From Nostoc sp. CMAA1605 (lineage in GTDB: Bacteria > Cyanobacteriota > Cyanobacteriia > Cyanobacteriales > Nostocaceae), in contig NZ_PJIZ01000035.1 in NCBI RefSeq assembly GCF_021596505.1, forward strand, positions 1-48,408: a stretch of DNA of 48,408 bases, written 5' to 3'. Below are positions 27,773 to 37,272 of the stretch, in pieces (positions within the stretch are counted from its first letter, which is position 1; every line of letters starts with the position of its first letter). The translations under genes and the position numbers were made by a program. The notes under the pieces were generated by a model that searched no databases, had not been told where the DNA came from, and saw nothing but the letters and a program-made list of their open reading frames with translations.

Positions 27773-29416
27773 TTATATGCTGATGCTATTAGTAACAAGC
27801 CTTGGTTTCAGATAGTCGTAATTTATTAAACGGCTTTTATTGTTCAACTCAATTTGCCGTTCTGCTTCGTTCAATTCCTGCTGAAATCTAACTAAAACCT
27901 CCTGTGCTTCCGGGTCTAAAAACTTATCGTCATAGTACCCCAATCTGTCATAACGGTAGGCGGACAAGAAGAATAAAATCGATAATTGATCAGCAGTTTG
28001 CTTTGACGGTGGGAGAAATGATAGTAGGCTTTTACGGTCAGGGATAGTTCCTTCTGATGTTATTTGTTTATAAGCAGCGAGGGGCATATTGGGAATGAAA
28101 GTCATATACTCATATTGTGAGTAATTAACAGCAGCGTGTTGTGGCCCACAGGTGAAAATGACCGCAGTAGCAATATCAATTAATTGGTCTAATGTTGTAA
28201 TGCGGTTGCTAACGCCCTTGACCCGACCGCCTGATTGGGAAACTAATTCCTGCGCCCAAGATTGTAATTCAAAGTCTGCTGTTAAATCTTGGGGAGTTTT
28301 ATAGTATAGTTTCAAGTATTCAGACACAAACTTTTTAATGGCATTCCACAATAGTAAGCCATCGTCTCGATATGGATAGTGAGGTAGTTCGTCTGAATTA
28401 TCCATCCCCCGATTTTTGAGTTCGGTGGGGAAAGAAAACTGATCTAAGCTCCATTCTTTATATGCGTTGACGACAATTTGCAATGATTCTTGCAAAGTTC
28501 CCGCTAGCAATTCGTCAACAGGCCCACCTCTATTAACTAGGCGCTGACGACCTAATTCATTATTAGTTAACATGAAACGGAAGTGGGGTTTAAGCAATAA
28601 ATTGAGCGGATGGTTATCCGCTATTTGACGGGCTGTGACAATGGCGAAGGGTTCCATTACAAAGTGAGTTCGACACAAATGGCTACTCATTTCATGATGG
28701 TTAGCATCAGCAATTTGAACACAAAGCTTGGCATGAAACCAGACCAAAGGGTCATCAAAAGGTGTGATTAACTGACTCTGTTTACCATCTGTGGGATTGA
28801 TTTGGATAGCAATCGGTACTAGTTGACCGCGATCACTAAAACCAGAACTACGCCAACAAAAGAATGCTATGGGAGTGGGTAAATACTTCTTACCTCTTTC
28901 ATAAGTTCCTCCTTTAACAAATGCAAGCGCTCTGTAATCAGCTACATATATATTTCCAGTCCTAAGTCTTTCTAATAAGTCGATAGAGTCACCAAACTTT
29001 TCTTGCAGTTCTGAAATGGTAAAGGCAAAGCCATCTGGCATCTGCTGAATTTGGCGTAAAACTAAAGGATTTGCACCACAAAGCCGTTGTTCACAGAAAG
29101 AGTTATCAGTTTGGTATGTTTTGATGACATTAGGTTTAGGCAAAACAGGAAAATAGTCTTCATAGTCTTGCAATTCATCTAAAGGGTCCCATAAAGAACG
29201 GGTTTTAACGGCTAACATATTTAGAGGAAGTTCTGCCGTCTCTAACGTACGTTCAGCAATATACTTAGTAGAAAAATTTTCAACAGAGGGTACATTTTTT
29301 ATCATTGCCATAGGCACTAAAAAATTGTGATCAAATTCATACTCTCCTTGTTTGCGCTCCAGCAAATTCTTGCGTTGTGTAGGTTCAGGATCATTCTGTG
29401 GAAGATATGGTTTCAT
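27773..29416 (-). CDS. Lipoxygenase (catalytic domain only)
   Basis: The 547-residue protein is a lipoxygenase, a non-haem iron dioxygenase that converts polyunsaturated fatty acids to hydroperoxides. The iron ligands are visible: His241 and His246 in NHHEMSSHLCRTHFVMEPF, His427 and Asn431 in CGPQHAAVNYSQYEY, and the C-terminal Ile547 (NSISI). It lacks an N-terminal PLAT domain and has no fused peroxidase/allene oxide synthase domain, unlike several Nostoc enzymes. It stands alone between repeats and IS relics. Products could be oxylipins used in stress or cell-death signalling. Confidence 0.93.
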   Translation of the reverse strand: MKPYLPQNDPEPTQRKNLLERKQGEYEFDHNFLVPMAMIKNVPSVENFSTKYIAERTLETAELPLNMLAVKTRSLWDPLDELQDYEDYFPVLPKPNVIKTYQTDNSFCEQRLCGANPLVLRQIQQMPDGFAFTISELQEKFGDSIDLLERLRTGNIYVADYRALAFVKGGTYERGKKYLPTPIAFFCWRSSGFSDRGQLVPIAIQINPTDGKQSQLITPFDDPLVWFHAKLCVQIADANHHEMSSHLCRTHFVMEPFAIVTARQIADNHPLNLLLKPHFRFMLTNNELGRQRLVNRGGPVDELLAGTLQESLQIVVNAYKEWSLDQFSFPTELKNRGMDNSDELPHYPYRDDGLLLWNAIKKFVSEYLKLYYKTPQDLTADFELQSWAQELVSQSGGRVKGVSNRITTLDQLIDIATAVIFTCGPQHAAVNYSQYEYMTFIPNMPLAAYKQITSEGTIPDRKSLLSFLPPSKQTADQLSILFFLSAYRYDRLGYYDDKFLDPEAQEVLVRFQQELNEAERQIELNNKSRLINYDYLKPRLVTNSISI

Positions 29417-29442
29417 AACTTTTAATACCAGGAAATTAATTT

Positions 29443-29574
29443 TCAGATTACAGAATTTACCTTCTTTGAGCAGGGAACAAACTCTCCAAAAGCGTGAATT
29501 ACCGACAGTCTATCGGTATTTTTAATCAGTTCCAATCCTTGATTTAGGATATTAATGGCAGCGTTTTTGTCGGT
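29443..29574 (-). pseudogene. Relic of a tnpB gene (IS200/IS605 group), C-terminal end
   Basis: The minus frame reads TDKNAAINILNQGLELIKNT and then DRLSVIHAFGEFVPCSKK before a stop. The DKNAAINIL segment is the hallmark C-terminal end of TnpB, including its last catalytic Asp. A stop codon lies just upstream in frame (29575-29577), and the rest of the gene is missing or unrecognisable. Confidence 0.8.
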
Positions 29575-30294
29575 TTAACTCTAGAGCAGCACTTACTTGT
29601 TCGGGTATGAAACTTATGATTGTATTTTGCTCTATTGTTTTGGTATGCGAATTCGCGATCTAAGTAGAAGTACGATTGGGTAAAGTCCAATCACATTTCG
29701 ATTAGCCTCGTAAATTTACATAGACATATTACCATCTTTGTCAGAAATGTTGAATGCTGATACAAAACATTACAATTTCAATTAAACTAGTCCTGAAAAG
29801 CCTAAAATTGTCAGCATGACATCATCTCCTTAAACCAATGAACATAACTGATTTTCTGACACATACAAGCTTGGAGATAGCGAAGTTTATCTAATAGTTT
29901 ATTTCCCCATTGTTCGGGAATAGATAAAAGCTGTAAGATGAGATAGGCTATCAAGCTCACATGAATTTATATGGTGATGCCATTGACGTTTTTAGTAATT
30001 AGTTTGTCCAGCTTTAAGTGCATTTTTAAAAACTTCCATAGCAGTTCAACACCCCAACGCAATCGATAAATATCCCTGATTTCATCATCACTAACAGATG
30101 CTTCTCCAACCCCAGGTAAATTCGTCACTAACCGAAACTCAGTTTTGGTTGTCTTATCACAAAAATTTACCACCCTATAAGCTTGAGCATCATCAGAAGA
30201 ACCAACCTTAGTTAATCCAGTTGACTCTTGAAATTCTAGTTTCCAATTGTTTTTTATTCGTAAAACAAAAGGCTCTCCTAGACTAGCTATAGGA

Positions 30295-31373
30295 CTAGTA
30301 TTTGATTTCTGAAAAAGCTCCGTACATTTGAAGGGTGACAAAATCAAAGGTAGTGTGTCGAATAAACCACTCGAACATCCATTTGAGATGAGAAAACGAA
30401 GGAATTAAAGCACAAAAACGCCGCACCCAAGTTTTAGCTTGTAACCAAATATCCTCAATCGGATTTTGTGATGGGCAATTAGGAGCAAAACGGACGCAGT
30501 GAATTTGCCATTGTTCTTCCGGTAAACCAAGGTTTACCTCAGTTAAAAAGTCTTGGACAAGATGGGAATGATGAGAAGAAGCACTATCCCAAAAAATCAG
30601 TAATTGTTGGTGAGGTGACTGGTCTAATAAATAACGTAAATAATCAATCGTATTGTCTGAATTACCTGCATCATAGGCTTTAATAAGTAATTCACCTTTG
30701 AGATAGTCAACTACTTCGTAGTACGTCTGTTTGTCTCGCTCATTGACAACCGGAACTGCTATTTCTTAGTCAGTTTTACCCCAGACATACCCACTCAAGT
30801 CTCCCCACATATAGATAACACTCATCTATCAACAATACTCTCAATAAACCTGCTTCTATTTCTTTTCTGCGGCTTGCCAACGATGTCTCAATCTGTTTTT
30901 TTTACTGCCACAGCTTCTTTCTCGGCTTTTGGATTCAGTTTTGTCGTTTTCTTCCAACTAATTCCTGCTGCATCAAATAAGTCATAATAGCTGCGTTTTG
31001 ACTCATAAGTTACATCGTATTCAAAAGCCAATTTATATTCAAGTTCCCCAAGCTCCCAACATTCCTTTGTTTGCAACCAACTTAAGACCTCTTCTCGTTG
31101 TTGAACACTTAAGTAGCTTTTTCTTCCCTTGTGGTTCAGGCACAGTCCCGAAATTCCATACTCTTCGTAGGCTTGTTTCCAGCTTGTTATCGAACCAAGT
31201 GACACATCTAAAATTGTTTGAATTTCCTCATATTTGTAGCCTTGATAAACCAGTTTGACTGCCAATGCTTTCCTCACCTCACGCGCATCTGGCCGATCAT
31301 CTATAAATTTTTGTAGTTCTGCGATAGCTACGCCCGCCCCAGGCATCGCGGTTTGTATATGCTGGTTTATCAT
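30295..31373 (-). pseudogene. IS630-family transposase, frame-broken
   Basis: The N-terminal helix-turn-helix part (31373-30888) reads MINQHIQTAMPGAGVAIAEL onward, with IQTILDVSLGSITSWKQAY. After an A8 run (30896-30903) the frame shifts, then continues as EIEAGLLRVLLIDECYL. It shifts again near 30825 to give GDLSGYVWGKTD, and meets an in-frame TAA at 30766-30768. The DDE catalytic half is otherwise well kept (LIDECYL, IFWDSASSHHSH, FAPNCPSQNPIED). Two frameshifts and a nonsense codon make it a pseudogene; only the first shift, at the A8 run, could be programmed. Confidence 0.85.
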
Positions 31374-31434
31374 TGTTCCCTGTTAGACAGATATCACCCT
31401 CCGTATTATCTCTTAGTTCTTTTCAGAAATCAAA
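30301..31434 (-). mobile_element. IS630-family insertion sequence, about 1134 bp, flanked by TA
   Basis: The ends are inverted: TTTGATTTCTGAAAA at 30301-30315 and the reverse complement ending AGAAATCAAA at 31434 (15 of 15 bases match). Both ends are flanked by TA (30299-30300 and 31435-31436), the expected IS630/Tc1 target duplication. The length fits the family. The transposase inside is broken, so the copy is not autonomous. Confidence 0.88.
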
Positions 31435-31810
31435 TATGATTCCTATATAACAAATTAATACTTAATATCAGGTTAAATCCTTACATAGTCTGGGATTCAA
31501 GAGTAGTAAAGTTAATTTTTATTAAATCCTGGATTTGATTTTAGCGAAACTTTGTTATATCAATCATTTTAGCCCTTTTTTAGTGTTAATTTATCAACCC
31601 AAGTCTGGGAGAGCCAAACAAAATACTTATTTTCTTGTACTAACTTTTGTATAAATTTTAATCATCAAAAGTAAAAGGTCTCCTGGTAGCACAAGATATT
31701 CTTCGTCTGGTATGGGGTTAGTGTTTGCTGGGAGTATTGGAATGTAAAGTATTTGTCTAGGTAAAAGTGAGCTAGGACTAGAGCCAATGACATTTTTGTT
31801 AACTCAACAG

Positions 31811-33070
31811 TTATCTGTTTCTATATTGACCTTGGAATTGATTAGTATATGGGGTGTAGGGTAAGTCTGGCTGGGGAACTTGATTAGGTTGCTGCCATAT
31901 AGAATTGCCGTAATTATGAGGGACTAATGGCTCAACTTTGACGTTAAAATTCTGGCGGGAATTGCGAATAGTATAGGGGCCGATAATTGGTGATGTTCCC
32001 GTAATTACTTGCGTTGTTTGTGGAACCTGATTCTGTACAACCTGATTGTTATTAAAGTTGGTAGAGAAACCTGGTTGACTATTTGTGCTTGTTGGTTGGA
32101 CGTACCCTGGTCTAGTATTTAACCCTGTGCTAGATGGTAGGGACTGGCTGTTGGGTATATTGTAAATTCCAGACGGGGGATTAATTGTGTTTGGTTGCAG
32201 ATAGTTAGTAGGAGAATTTACGCGCGTACTTGGTGAAAAGCCTTGTTGATTGTTGAAATTATTATATCCAGGTAAGCGAGTGTAATTGACTTGGGGATTG
32301 ATAATACTAGTGGGTGATAAAGTTTGGTTAGGATAAATGAGATTAGGTGAATTTTGGACTAATCTATTGTCATCATTACCATTTAGAGAGTTAGTATTTG
32401 ATGGGTTTGTCCCATTTAAGCCAGATATATTTTGATTGTTAATTGAATTAATATTCGTTGATAAATTATTGGTTGAATTCGTATTTTGGTTATTTTTATT
32501 AACGGTTTTGGCTGCTGTTGCCGCAGAATTTGATGTAGTATCTGCTGAATTAGTCGAAAAATCCAAAGACTTAAGACCTAATAAACGATTATTATCAGTT
32601 GCGCCAAAGCGTAATAAAGTTTCTGCTTCTGATACGAATAGATTTTGGGTTTGAGGTGGTGCTATGGCATTGAGATTATTAGGAACAGGATTAGGTGTTT
32701 GAGGAGCCGATTTTTGTTTAAGAGCATCCAACAATGAATTGCTATTTTTATTTTCTTGAGAGTTAGTAACAGTTTGCGTGGGTAAACCTGGTGGTGGATT
32801 GTTACCAAACAATAATGGTAAATTATCAATATCTGCTGCGATCGCTCTATCTTCCCGTGACAGTGAAGCCCCCAAAGGATCGGAAGAGTTCAAAGCAGCA
32901 TCATTGCGCGCACCAAATATATCTGGGTTTGCCCAATACTCATGAATTAGTAGCCCAACCACAGATAAAAATATGGCAGTTCCCCAAAAACTAGGTCGCC
33001 CCAAATTCATTAGTCGCGCTTTCAGATAGCGTAAGTAAGCCGGAGGATAATGATTGTTTTTCATGGTCAA
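31811..33070 (-). CDS. Asn/Ser/Pro-rich single-pass membrane protein, unknown function
   Basis: The 419-residue protein has a short cytoplasmic N-terminus and one transmembrane segment (about 26-46, PSFWGTAIFLSVVGLLIHEYW). A conserved-looking SLSREDRAIAADIDNLPLLF lies near 70-88. A long low-complexity tail rich in Asn, Gln, Ser and Pro follows (about 95-400), with motifs such as NNQNTNSTNNLSTNINS. I do not recognise the family. It is the last gene of a same-strand run after lptA-lptB-lptF, 123 bp past lptF, so a cell-envelope role is possible. Confidence 0.65.
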   Translation of the reverse strand: MTMKNNHYPPAYLRYLKARLMNLGRPSFWGTAIFLSVVGLLIHEYWANPDIFGARNDAALNSSDPLGASLSREDRAIAADIDNLPLLFGNNPPPGLPTQTVTNSQENKNSNSLLDALKQKSAPQTPNPVPNNLNAIAPPQTQNLFVSEAETLLRFGATDNNRLLGLKSLDFSTNSADTTSNSAATAAKTVNKNNQNTNSTNNLSTNINSINNQNISGLNGTNPSNTNSLNGNDDNRLVQNSPNLIYPNQTLSPTSIINPQVNYTRLPGYNNFNNQQGFSPSTRVNSPTNYLQPNTINPPSGIYNIPNSQSLPSSTGLNTRPGYVQPTSTNSQPGFSTNFNNNQVVQNQVPQTTQVITGTSPIIGPYTIRNSRQNFNVKVEPLVPHNYGNSIWQQPNQVPQPDLPYTPYTNQFQGQYRNR

Positions 33071-33178
33071 TAGTCAATAGTCATTAGTCATTAGTCATCA
33101 GTTATTAATACTTAGTCTACCTTGTCTACCCTGCTGCCTCTGCTTTCACCATGCCCCATGCCCCATGCCCATCGTCCA
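33066..33178. repeat. TAGTCAA/TTAGTCA and CTACCTTG arrays
   Basis: GTCAATAGTCAATAGTCATTAGTCATTAGTCAT runs from 33066 to 33100. CTACCTTGTCTACC and GCCCCATGCCCCATGCCC follow up to 33172. The arrays separate lptF from the downstream Asn-rich protein gene. Confidence 0.8.
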
Positions 33179-33193
33179 TTGTCCCGCCATACT

Positions 33194-34369
33194 CTACCTT
33201 TGAGCAACACGTATTAATAAAAATGTACCTATCCCCAAGAAAATAAAGTTAGGCAACCAAGCACCTATAAAGGGAGAAAATACTCCAGCTTGTCCTAGTG
33301 CGCCGGTAATAAAGCTGAGTAGGTAATAAGAGAATATAACAATTACGCTAATACCGAAACTTGTACCTCGTCCTGTGCGTTGGGGAATAGTTCCCATAGC
33401 TGCACCGACTAAGCCGAACACTACACAGACGAAAGGTAGGGCGATTTTTTGTTGAATTCGTACTTCTAGTTTACGGATTTTTTGGCGATCGCCTCCCAAT
33501 CTCTCTACTGTTAATTGTTCCAATGCTTCGGAAATGTTCATCTCGCCATAGTCGCGGCTTCTTTCTACCAAGCTTAAAGGTGTGCGGGGAAGCTTTAATT
33601 GTTGCTTTTCAAATCTTAAGATATTGCGGTAAGAGCGATCGGGGGCAACTAGGTAGATGGTACCGTTATAAAAATCCCAGACACTTTGTGAGCCATTCCA
33701 CTGGGCTGATTCTGCAACCACAATTTGATTTAAACCTTCTGTGGAGCGATCAATAATAGTTAAGCCTTTCATCTGTCTACCATCAAACTGGTCAGCATAA
33801 AATAGGCGTGTCAATATCTTATTTTTAGTCCCGTCCGACTCTAAAACATCTCGATATTCAGGATAAAAGATATTCTGCTGTTTAAGTGTTGGTTTATCTG
33901 ATTTAATGGCTGCGTTTAAGGTGAGAGTAGCTTGGTAATTGGCTGCTGGTGCGATTTGCTCATTAAATACAAAAGTCATCCCAGTTACCACAAAGCTCAA
34001 TATTACCGCCGTCAACACCATCCGATAAACACTGACTCCACAACCCCGCAAAGCAATTAATTCACTTTCACTAGAAAGACGACTATAAGCCATCAAAGTC
34101 GCCAACAGTGTAGACATAGGGAAAGCTAAAACAATGAAAGCCGGCAGTTTTAATAGAAAAACCTGAACAGCAACATTAACTGGTAGACCAGATTCTACAA
34201 CTCTACGTACCAAATCAAATACTGCATCAACAGTGACACCAATTGACGAAAAAGCCCCCACTCCAAACAAAAAAGTTGGTAGCAGTTCACTAGCCAAGTA
34301 ACGATCCATAATCGTAAAAGGCAGCAAAGATTTCAGGCTGTAAAAAGGCGTAAACTGTTTGGATACCAT
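33194..34369 (-). CDS. LptF/LptG-family lipopolysaccharide export permease
   Basis: This 391-residue permease of the YjgP/YjgQ family has about six transmembrane segments: three near the N-terminus (YLASELLPTFLFGVGAFS; IVLAFPMSTLLATLMAYSRL; VYRMVLTAVILSFVVTGMTF) and three near the C-terminus (LPFVCVVFGLVGAAMG; IFSYYLLSFITGALGQ; FIFLGIGTFLLI). Between them is a periplasmic jellyroll-like domain. It would work with LptB to extract LPS from the plasma membrane; cyanobacteria commonly have one such permease acting as a homodimer. It lies 115 bp after lptB. Confidence 0.9.
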   Translation of the reverse strand: MVSKQFTPFYSLKSLLPFTIMDRYLASELLPTFLFGVGAFSSIGVTVDAVFDLVRRVVESGLPVNVAVQVFLLKLPAFIVLAFPMSTLLATLMAYSRLSSESELIALRGCGVSVYRMVLTAVILSFVVTGMTFVFNEQIAPAANYQATLTLNAAIKSDKPTLKQQNIFYPEYRDVLESDGTKNKILTRLFYADQFDGRQMKGLTIIDRSTEGLNQIVVAESAQWNGSQSVWDFYNGTIYLVAPDRSYRNILRFEKQQLKLPRTPLSLVERSRDYGEMNISEALEQLTVERLGGDRQKIRKLEVRIQQKIALPFVCVVFGLVGAAMGTIPQRTGRGTSFGISVIVIFSYYLLSFITGALGQAGVFSPFIGAWLPNFIFLGIGTFLLIRVAQR

Positions 34370-34375
34370 AGGTTT

Positions 34376-34486
34376 TTAGTCAATAGTCAATAGTCATTAG
34401 TCATTAGTCATTAGTCATTAGTTATTAGAGAACAGGGAAAAGTTTTTCTCATCTCCTACCTTGTCTCCCTTGTCTCCCTTGTCCCT
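34376..34486. repeat. TTAGTCA array and CTTGTCTCC array between lptB and lptF
   Basis: TAGTCAATAGTCAATAGTCATTAGTCATTAGTCAT extends from 34376 to 34425. CTACCTTGTCTCCCTTGTCTCCCTTG fills 34457-34483 up to the lptB stop. A repeat array thus sits inside an apparent operon. Confidence 0.82.
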
Positions 34487-35213
34487 AAACCTGGAAATTA
34501 TCACCTAAGTAATACTGCCGCACGAGGGGATTGTTGTATAGTTCTTCGGCTGTACCGTAGGCGAGAATTTGCCCTTCACGCATGATGTAGGCGCGGTCTG
34601 TGATGGCTAGGGTTTCTCGGACGTTATGATCTGTGATTAAGATGCCCATGCCGCGATCGCGTAGTTGTGCGACAATATGTTGAATTTCATGCACTGCGAT
34701 CGGATCAACGCCTGCAAAGGGTTCATCTAATAGTAAAAATTTGGGGCCTTCTCTTCCGGCTGCTAAGGCTCTAGCTAATTCGGTACGTCTTCTCTCTCCA
34801 CCGGAAAGTTGAATTCCTTTGCTTTTTGCTACTTTTTCTAAGCGGAATTCATGTAAAAGTGTGGCTATGCGCTTTGGCCATTCCCGTCGCGGTACGTTAG
34901 TTTGCTCTAGAACTAACCGGATATTATCATGGACTGACAGTTGACGAAAAACACTCGCTTCTTGTGCTAGATAGCCAATGCCTAATCGCGCTCTTTTGTG
35001 CATTGGCAATCCAGTAATCTCTAAACTATCTAACCAGACTTTTCCCTGATTGGGTTTTTCTAAACCTGTAGCAATGTAGAATGTTGTCGTTTTACCGGCT
35101 CCATTGGGGCCTAGTAAACCGACAATCTCACCCTGAGATACAGAAAGATTGACGCGATTGACAATGAGTCGCTTGCCGTAAGATTTGTGAATATTTTCTA
35201 AAACAATTTTCAC
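34485..35213 (-). CDS. lptB: LPS export ABC transporter ATP-binding protein
   Basis: The 242-residue ATPase has Walker A GPNGAGKTT (35-43), the signature LSGGERRRTELARAL and Walker B FLLLDEPFAGVDP followed by the H-loop ITDHNVRET. The spacing and the AFAGVDP region are typical of LptB, which drives LPS extraction with the LptF/G permease. lptA ends 28 bp upstream. The stop TAG is followed by GGACAAGGGAGACAAGGG repeats. Confidence 0.94.
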   Translation of the reverse strand: MKIVLENIHKSYGKRLIVNRVNLSVSQGEIVGLLGPNGAGKTTTFYIATGLEKPNQGKVWLDSLEITGLPMHKRARLGIGYLAQEASVFRQLSVHDNIRLVLEQTNVPRREWPKRIATLLHEFRLEKVAKSKGIQLSGGERRRTELARALAAGREGPKFLLLDEPFAGVDPIAVHEIQHIVAQLRDRGMGILITDHNVRETLAITDRAYIMREGQILAYGTAEELYNNPLVRQYYLGDNFQV

Positions 35214-35241
35214 TATTTGCGGACTGTGTGAGTGGTTGATG

Positions 35242-35739
35242 CTAATTAGCTGGTTTGAGTGCTGGTGTTTTGGGGGCTGGTGTATTATTCCTTGTGTCTA
35301 ATTGTGAGTCTTCCACCATATAAATAGACTCTACTTGACGACTCGATTGAGGTAAGGCCACAAAACGCCCTTCATCAATTAAATATGTCACCTTTTCGGC
35401 GCGGATACTATTACCACCTTGTTGCAAAATGTAGACGTTACCACTGAAATCAATCCGGCGTTCTTTGCTGAAGTATTGGGCTTGTGCGGCTGTAGCTTGA
35501 ATTTGGCGAGCAGGATACAACATTTGGACATTCCCACGAGCCGTAATCACTTGGTTTTTTGCGTCGTATTCTTGGATGTCAGAGCGAATAGTCAGGGGAC
35601 GATTTCCTGTTGGTGTTTGTGCTGTAGCTGGTTGTAGTTGTTTGGGTAGAGCTAAAGCAGCCAATACTGTAGCCTGCAATACTAAAGTTAATCCAAGACA
35701 ACGCATTTTTGATAAAGAAAATTTATAGCGGGGTAACAT
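35242..35739 (-). CDS. lptA: LptA/OstA-like periplasmic LPS transport protein
   Basis: The 165-residue protein starts with a signal peptide (hydrophobic 13-32, LGLTLVLQATVLAALALP). An OstA-type beta-jellyroll follows: IRSDIQEYDAKNQVITARGN and VQMLYPARQIQATAAQAQYF, then RIDFSGNVYILQQGGNSIRA. It would bridge LPS from the inner to the outer membrane. It heads the lptA-lptB-lptF set. The C-terminal tail is Pro/Thr-rich (NNTPAPKTPALKPAN). Confidence 0.9.
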   Translation of the reverse strand: MLPRYKFSLSKMRCLGLTLVLQATVLAALALPKQLQPATAQTPTGNRPLTIRSDIQEYDAKNQVITARGNVQMLYPARQIQATAAQAQYFSKERRIDFSGNVYILQQGGNSIRAEKVTYLIDEGRFVALPQSSRQVESIYMVEDSQLDTRNNTPAPKTPALKPAN

Positions 35740-35950
35740 AGTGATGAAAGATGGGGAATTTTGACTGCTATCTTAAATTATCTCCAGCATTTTCCCTAAC
35801 AAATCCCAGAGAGAATTAATTAGGATAGATACTAGCTACAGTTTTGACGCTTCACTAAATCTTAAAGTTTCTTTTCTATTCCCGCTAATTGCTCAAGCAA
35901 TCCCTGTGACAAAACTTGTGTTTTGTGCCAATCCGATCACACCAAATGCT

Positions 35951-36226
35951 TTAACTGCGTGCTTGCTTTACCATCGCAATCAAAGTATGATGGGCATCTT
36001 CCGAATCAGCTAAAACATGATCAAACGGAATGCGAACAGGCAAATTCTCGTCATTGACTTGTGCAATTAAGTCCATACCTTGAGCATCAATAGCTTGCAT
36101 TTGTGCGGCTGTTGCTTCCAAGACTCCGCCAAAAAACTGAGCGTAAAGTAGCACAGCATTAGCATGATCCTCATTCATGTGGCTGCAAATGCGTGAGCTA
36201 ACTTCGGGAGAAAACTGATCTGCCAT
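35951..36226 (-). CDS. DUF2470 domain-containing protein
   Basis: Starting from ATG at 36226 (MADQFSPEVSSRICSHMNED) the protein has 91 residues; a TTG-started form would add seven. The HMNEDHANAVLLYAQFFGG block and C-terminal VRIPFDHVLADSEDAHHTLI are typical of DUF2470, a split-barrel-associated domain found with haem-utilisation and FMN-binding proteins. Here it is stand-alone. A role in tetrapyrrole handling is only a guess. Confidence 0.85.
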   Translation of the reverse strand: MADQFSPEVSSRICSHMNEDHANAVLLYAQFFGGVLEATAAQMQAIDAQGMDLIAQVNDENLPVRIPFDHVLADSEDAHHTLIAMVKQARS

Positions 36227-36513
36227 AGCGCAATAAGGAGTTACCAATAAAACAACTGCATCAATTCTAAAATAGGTTGCGGTAAATTACTCACAGCCAG
36301 CAAATCACGGGCAAATTAACATTTGCATTTTCTATTTCCGGCTGGCGGTGGCTGAAAATTTCGTTAAGATGCTCTGTTTGGCCGATGCAGACGGGAGTCG
36401 TAAAAAATACAATAAATTTATATTTGTCAAGTAGTTTTTACCTGTGGTTACGGAAATCTGACAGCTTAGACTGTAACAAACGTACTCAGCTAGTTTATGG
36501 TAGCGAAGATCAG

Positions 36514-37272
36514 ATGAGCGGAATTAGGAAGCGTCAAATAGTGATTGGGGATGTGCATGGTTACTATGAAGGACTAATCAATTTGTTAGAAGCGATCGCT
36601 CCTGCTACTGAAGACGAAGTATATTTTTTGGGAGACTTGATTGATCGTGGCCCCCAAAGTTCACAAGTAATTGATTTTGTCAAAGACAACAACTACAAAT
36701 GTCTATTGGGCAACCACGAGCAGATGTTATTAAATATCTTGACTGGTGAAAATGTCCCAGTAGCTTTAATGCAAGCATGGTTACATAGTGGAGGACAAGC
36801 AACTATTACCAGTTACCCAGATGCTACCGTTTCCCTAGAACACATACACTGGCTTAAGAGTTTACCTACCTATATTGATTTAGGACATATTTGGCTGACT
36901 CATGCTGGCGTTGATCCCAAAAAAGCCATCCGAGAACAATCCGCAGAACAATTTTGCTGGATTAGAGACGAATTTCACAGCATAGACCAGCCATACTTTA
37001 CTAATAAACTAATTGTTGTAGGTCACACCATTACTTTTACTTTCCCTGGAGTGAATCCCGGCCAATTAGCCCAAGGTAGGGGATGGTTAGATATAGACAC
37101 TGGCGCATACCATCCCCGTAGCGGTTGGTTGACTGGATTTGATATGACAAACAATTTAATTTATCAAACTAACGTTTTTACTAACTGTTCACGGAAACTA
37201 CCCCTATCAGAAGCAGTAGTAAAAGTTGAACCGGAAAAAATCATAGCTCGTCGCCATCAGCAACGAGTTTAG
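36514..37272 (+). CDS. Metallophosphoesterase, PP1/2A-like Ser/Thr phosphatase type
   Basis: The chosen ATG (MSGIRKRQIVIGDVHGYYEG) gives 252 residues; the open frame extends upstream to 36385 but without family sequence. The metal motifs are GDVHG (11-15), GDLIDRG and GNHE, with later VGHT and HAG histidines. The family includes bacterial PrpA-type and diadenosine tetraphosphatase-type enzymes; substrate cannot be decided. The TAG stop begins GGGTTGGGGACTG repeats. Confidence 0.88.
   Translation: MSGIRKRQIVIGDVHGYYEGLINLLEAIAPATEDEVYFLGDLIDRGPQSSQVIDFVKDNNYKCLLGNHEQMLLNILTGENVPVALMQAWLHSGGQATITSYPDATVSLEHIHWLKSLPTYIDLGHIWLTHAGVDPKKAIREQSAEQFCWIRDEFHSIDQPYFTNKLIVVGHTITFTFPGVNPGQLAQGRGWLDIDTGAYHPRSGWLTGFDMTNNLIYQTNVFTNCSRKLPLSEAVVKVEPEKIIARRHQQRV

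Larger units (their letters stand above)
29811..31566 (-). pseudogene. IS4-family transposase relic, interrupted by an IS630 copy
   Basis: The right part (31566 down to 31435) begins with ATG but has in-frame stops after MIDITKFR and after ESQTM. The left part (30300 down to 29811) holds the IS4 signature YRLRWGVELLWKFLK, Y-2-R-3-E-6-K, and an in-frame TAA at 29967-29969 before LIAYLILQLLSIPEQWG. If the IS630 copy and one TA are removed, the frame reads continuously (LLYRNHTSPIASLGEP), which supports insertion into this gene. The joined product is about 207 codons, far shorter than usual, so an internal deletion is also present. Confidence 0.8.

Noticed and set aside
30888..30905. Programmed frameshift in the IS630 transposase at an A8 run
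   Set aside because: The required shift is +1/-2 and not the usual -1, and a second frameshift and a nonsense codon follow, so decay explains it better.
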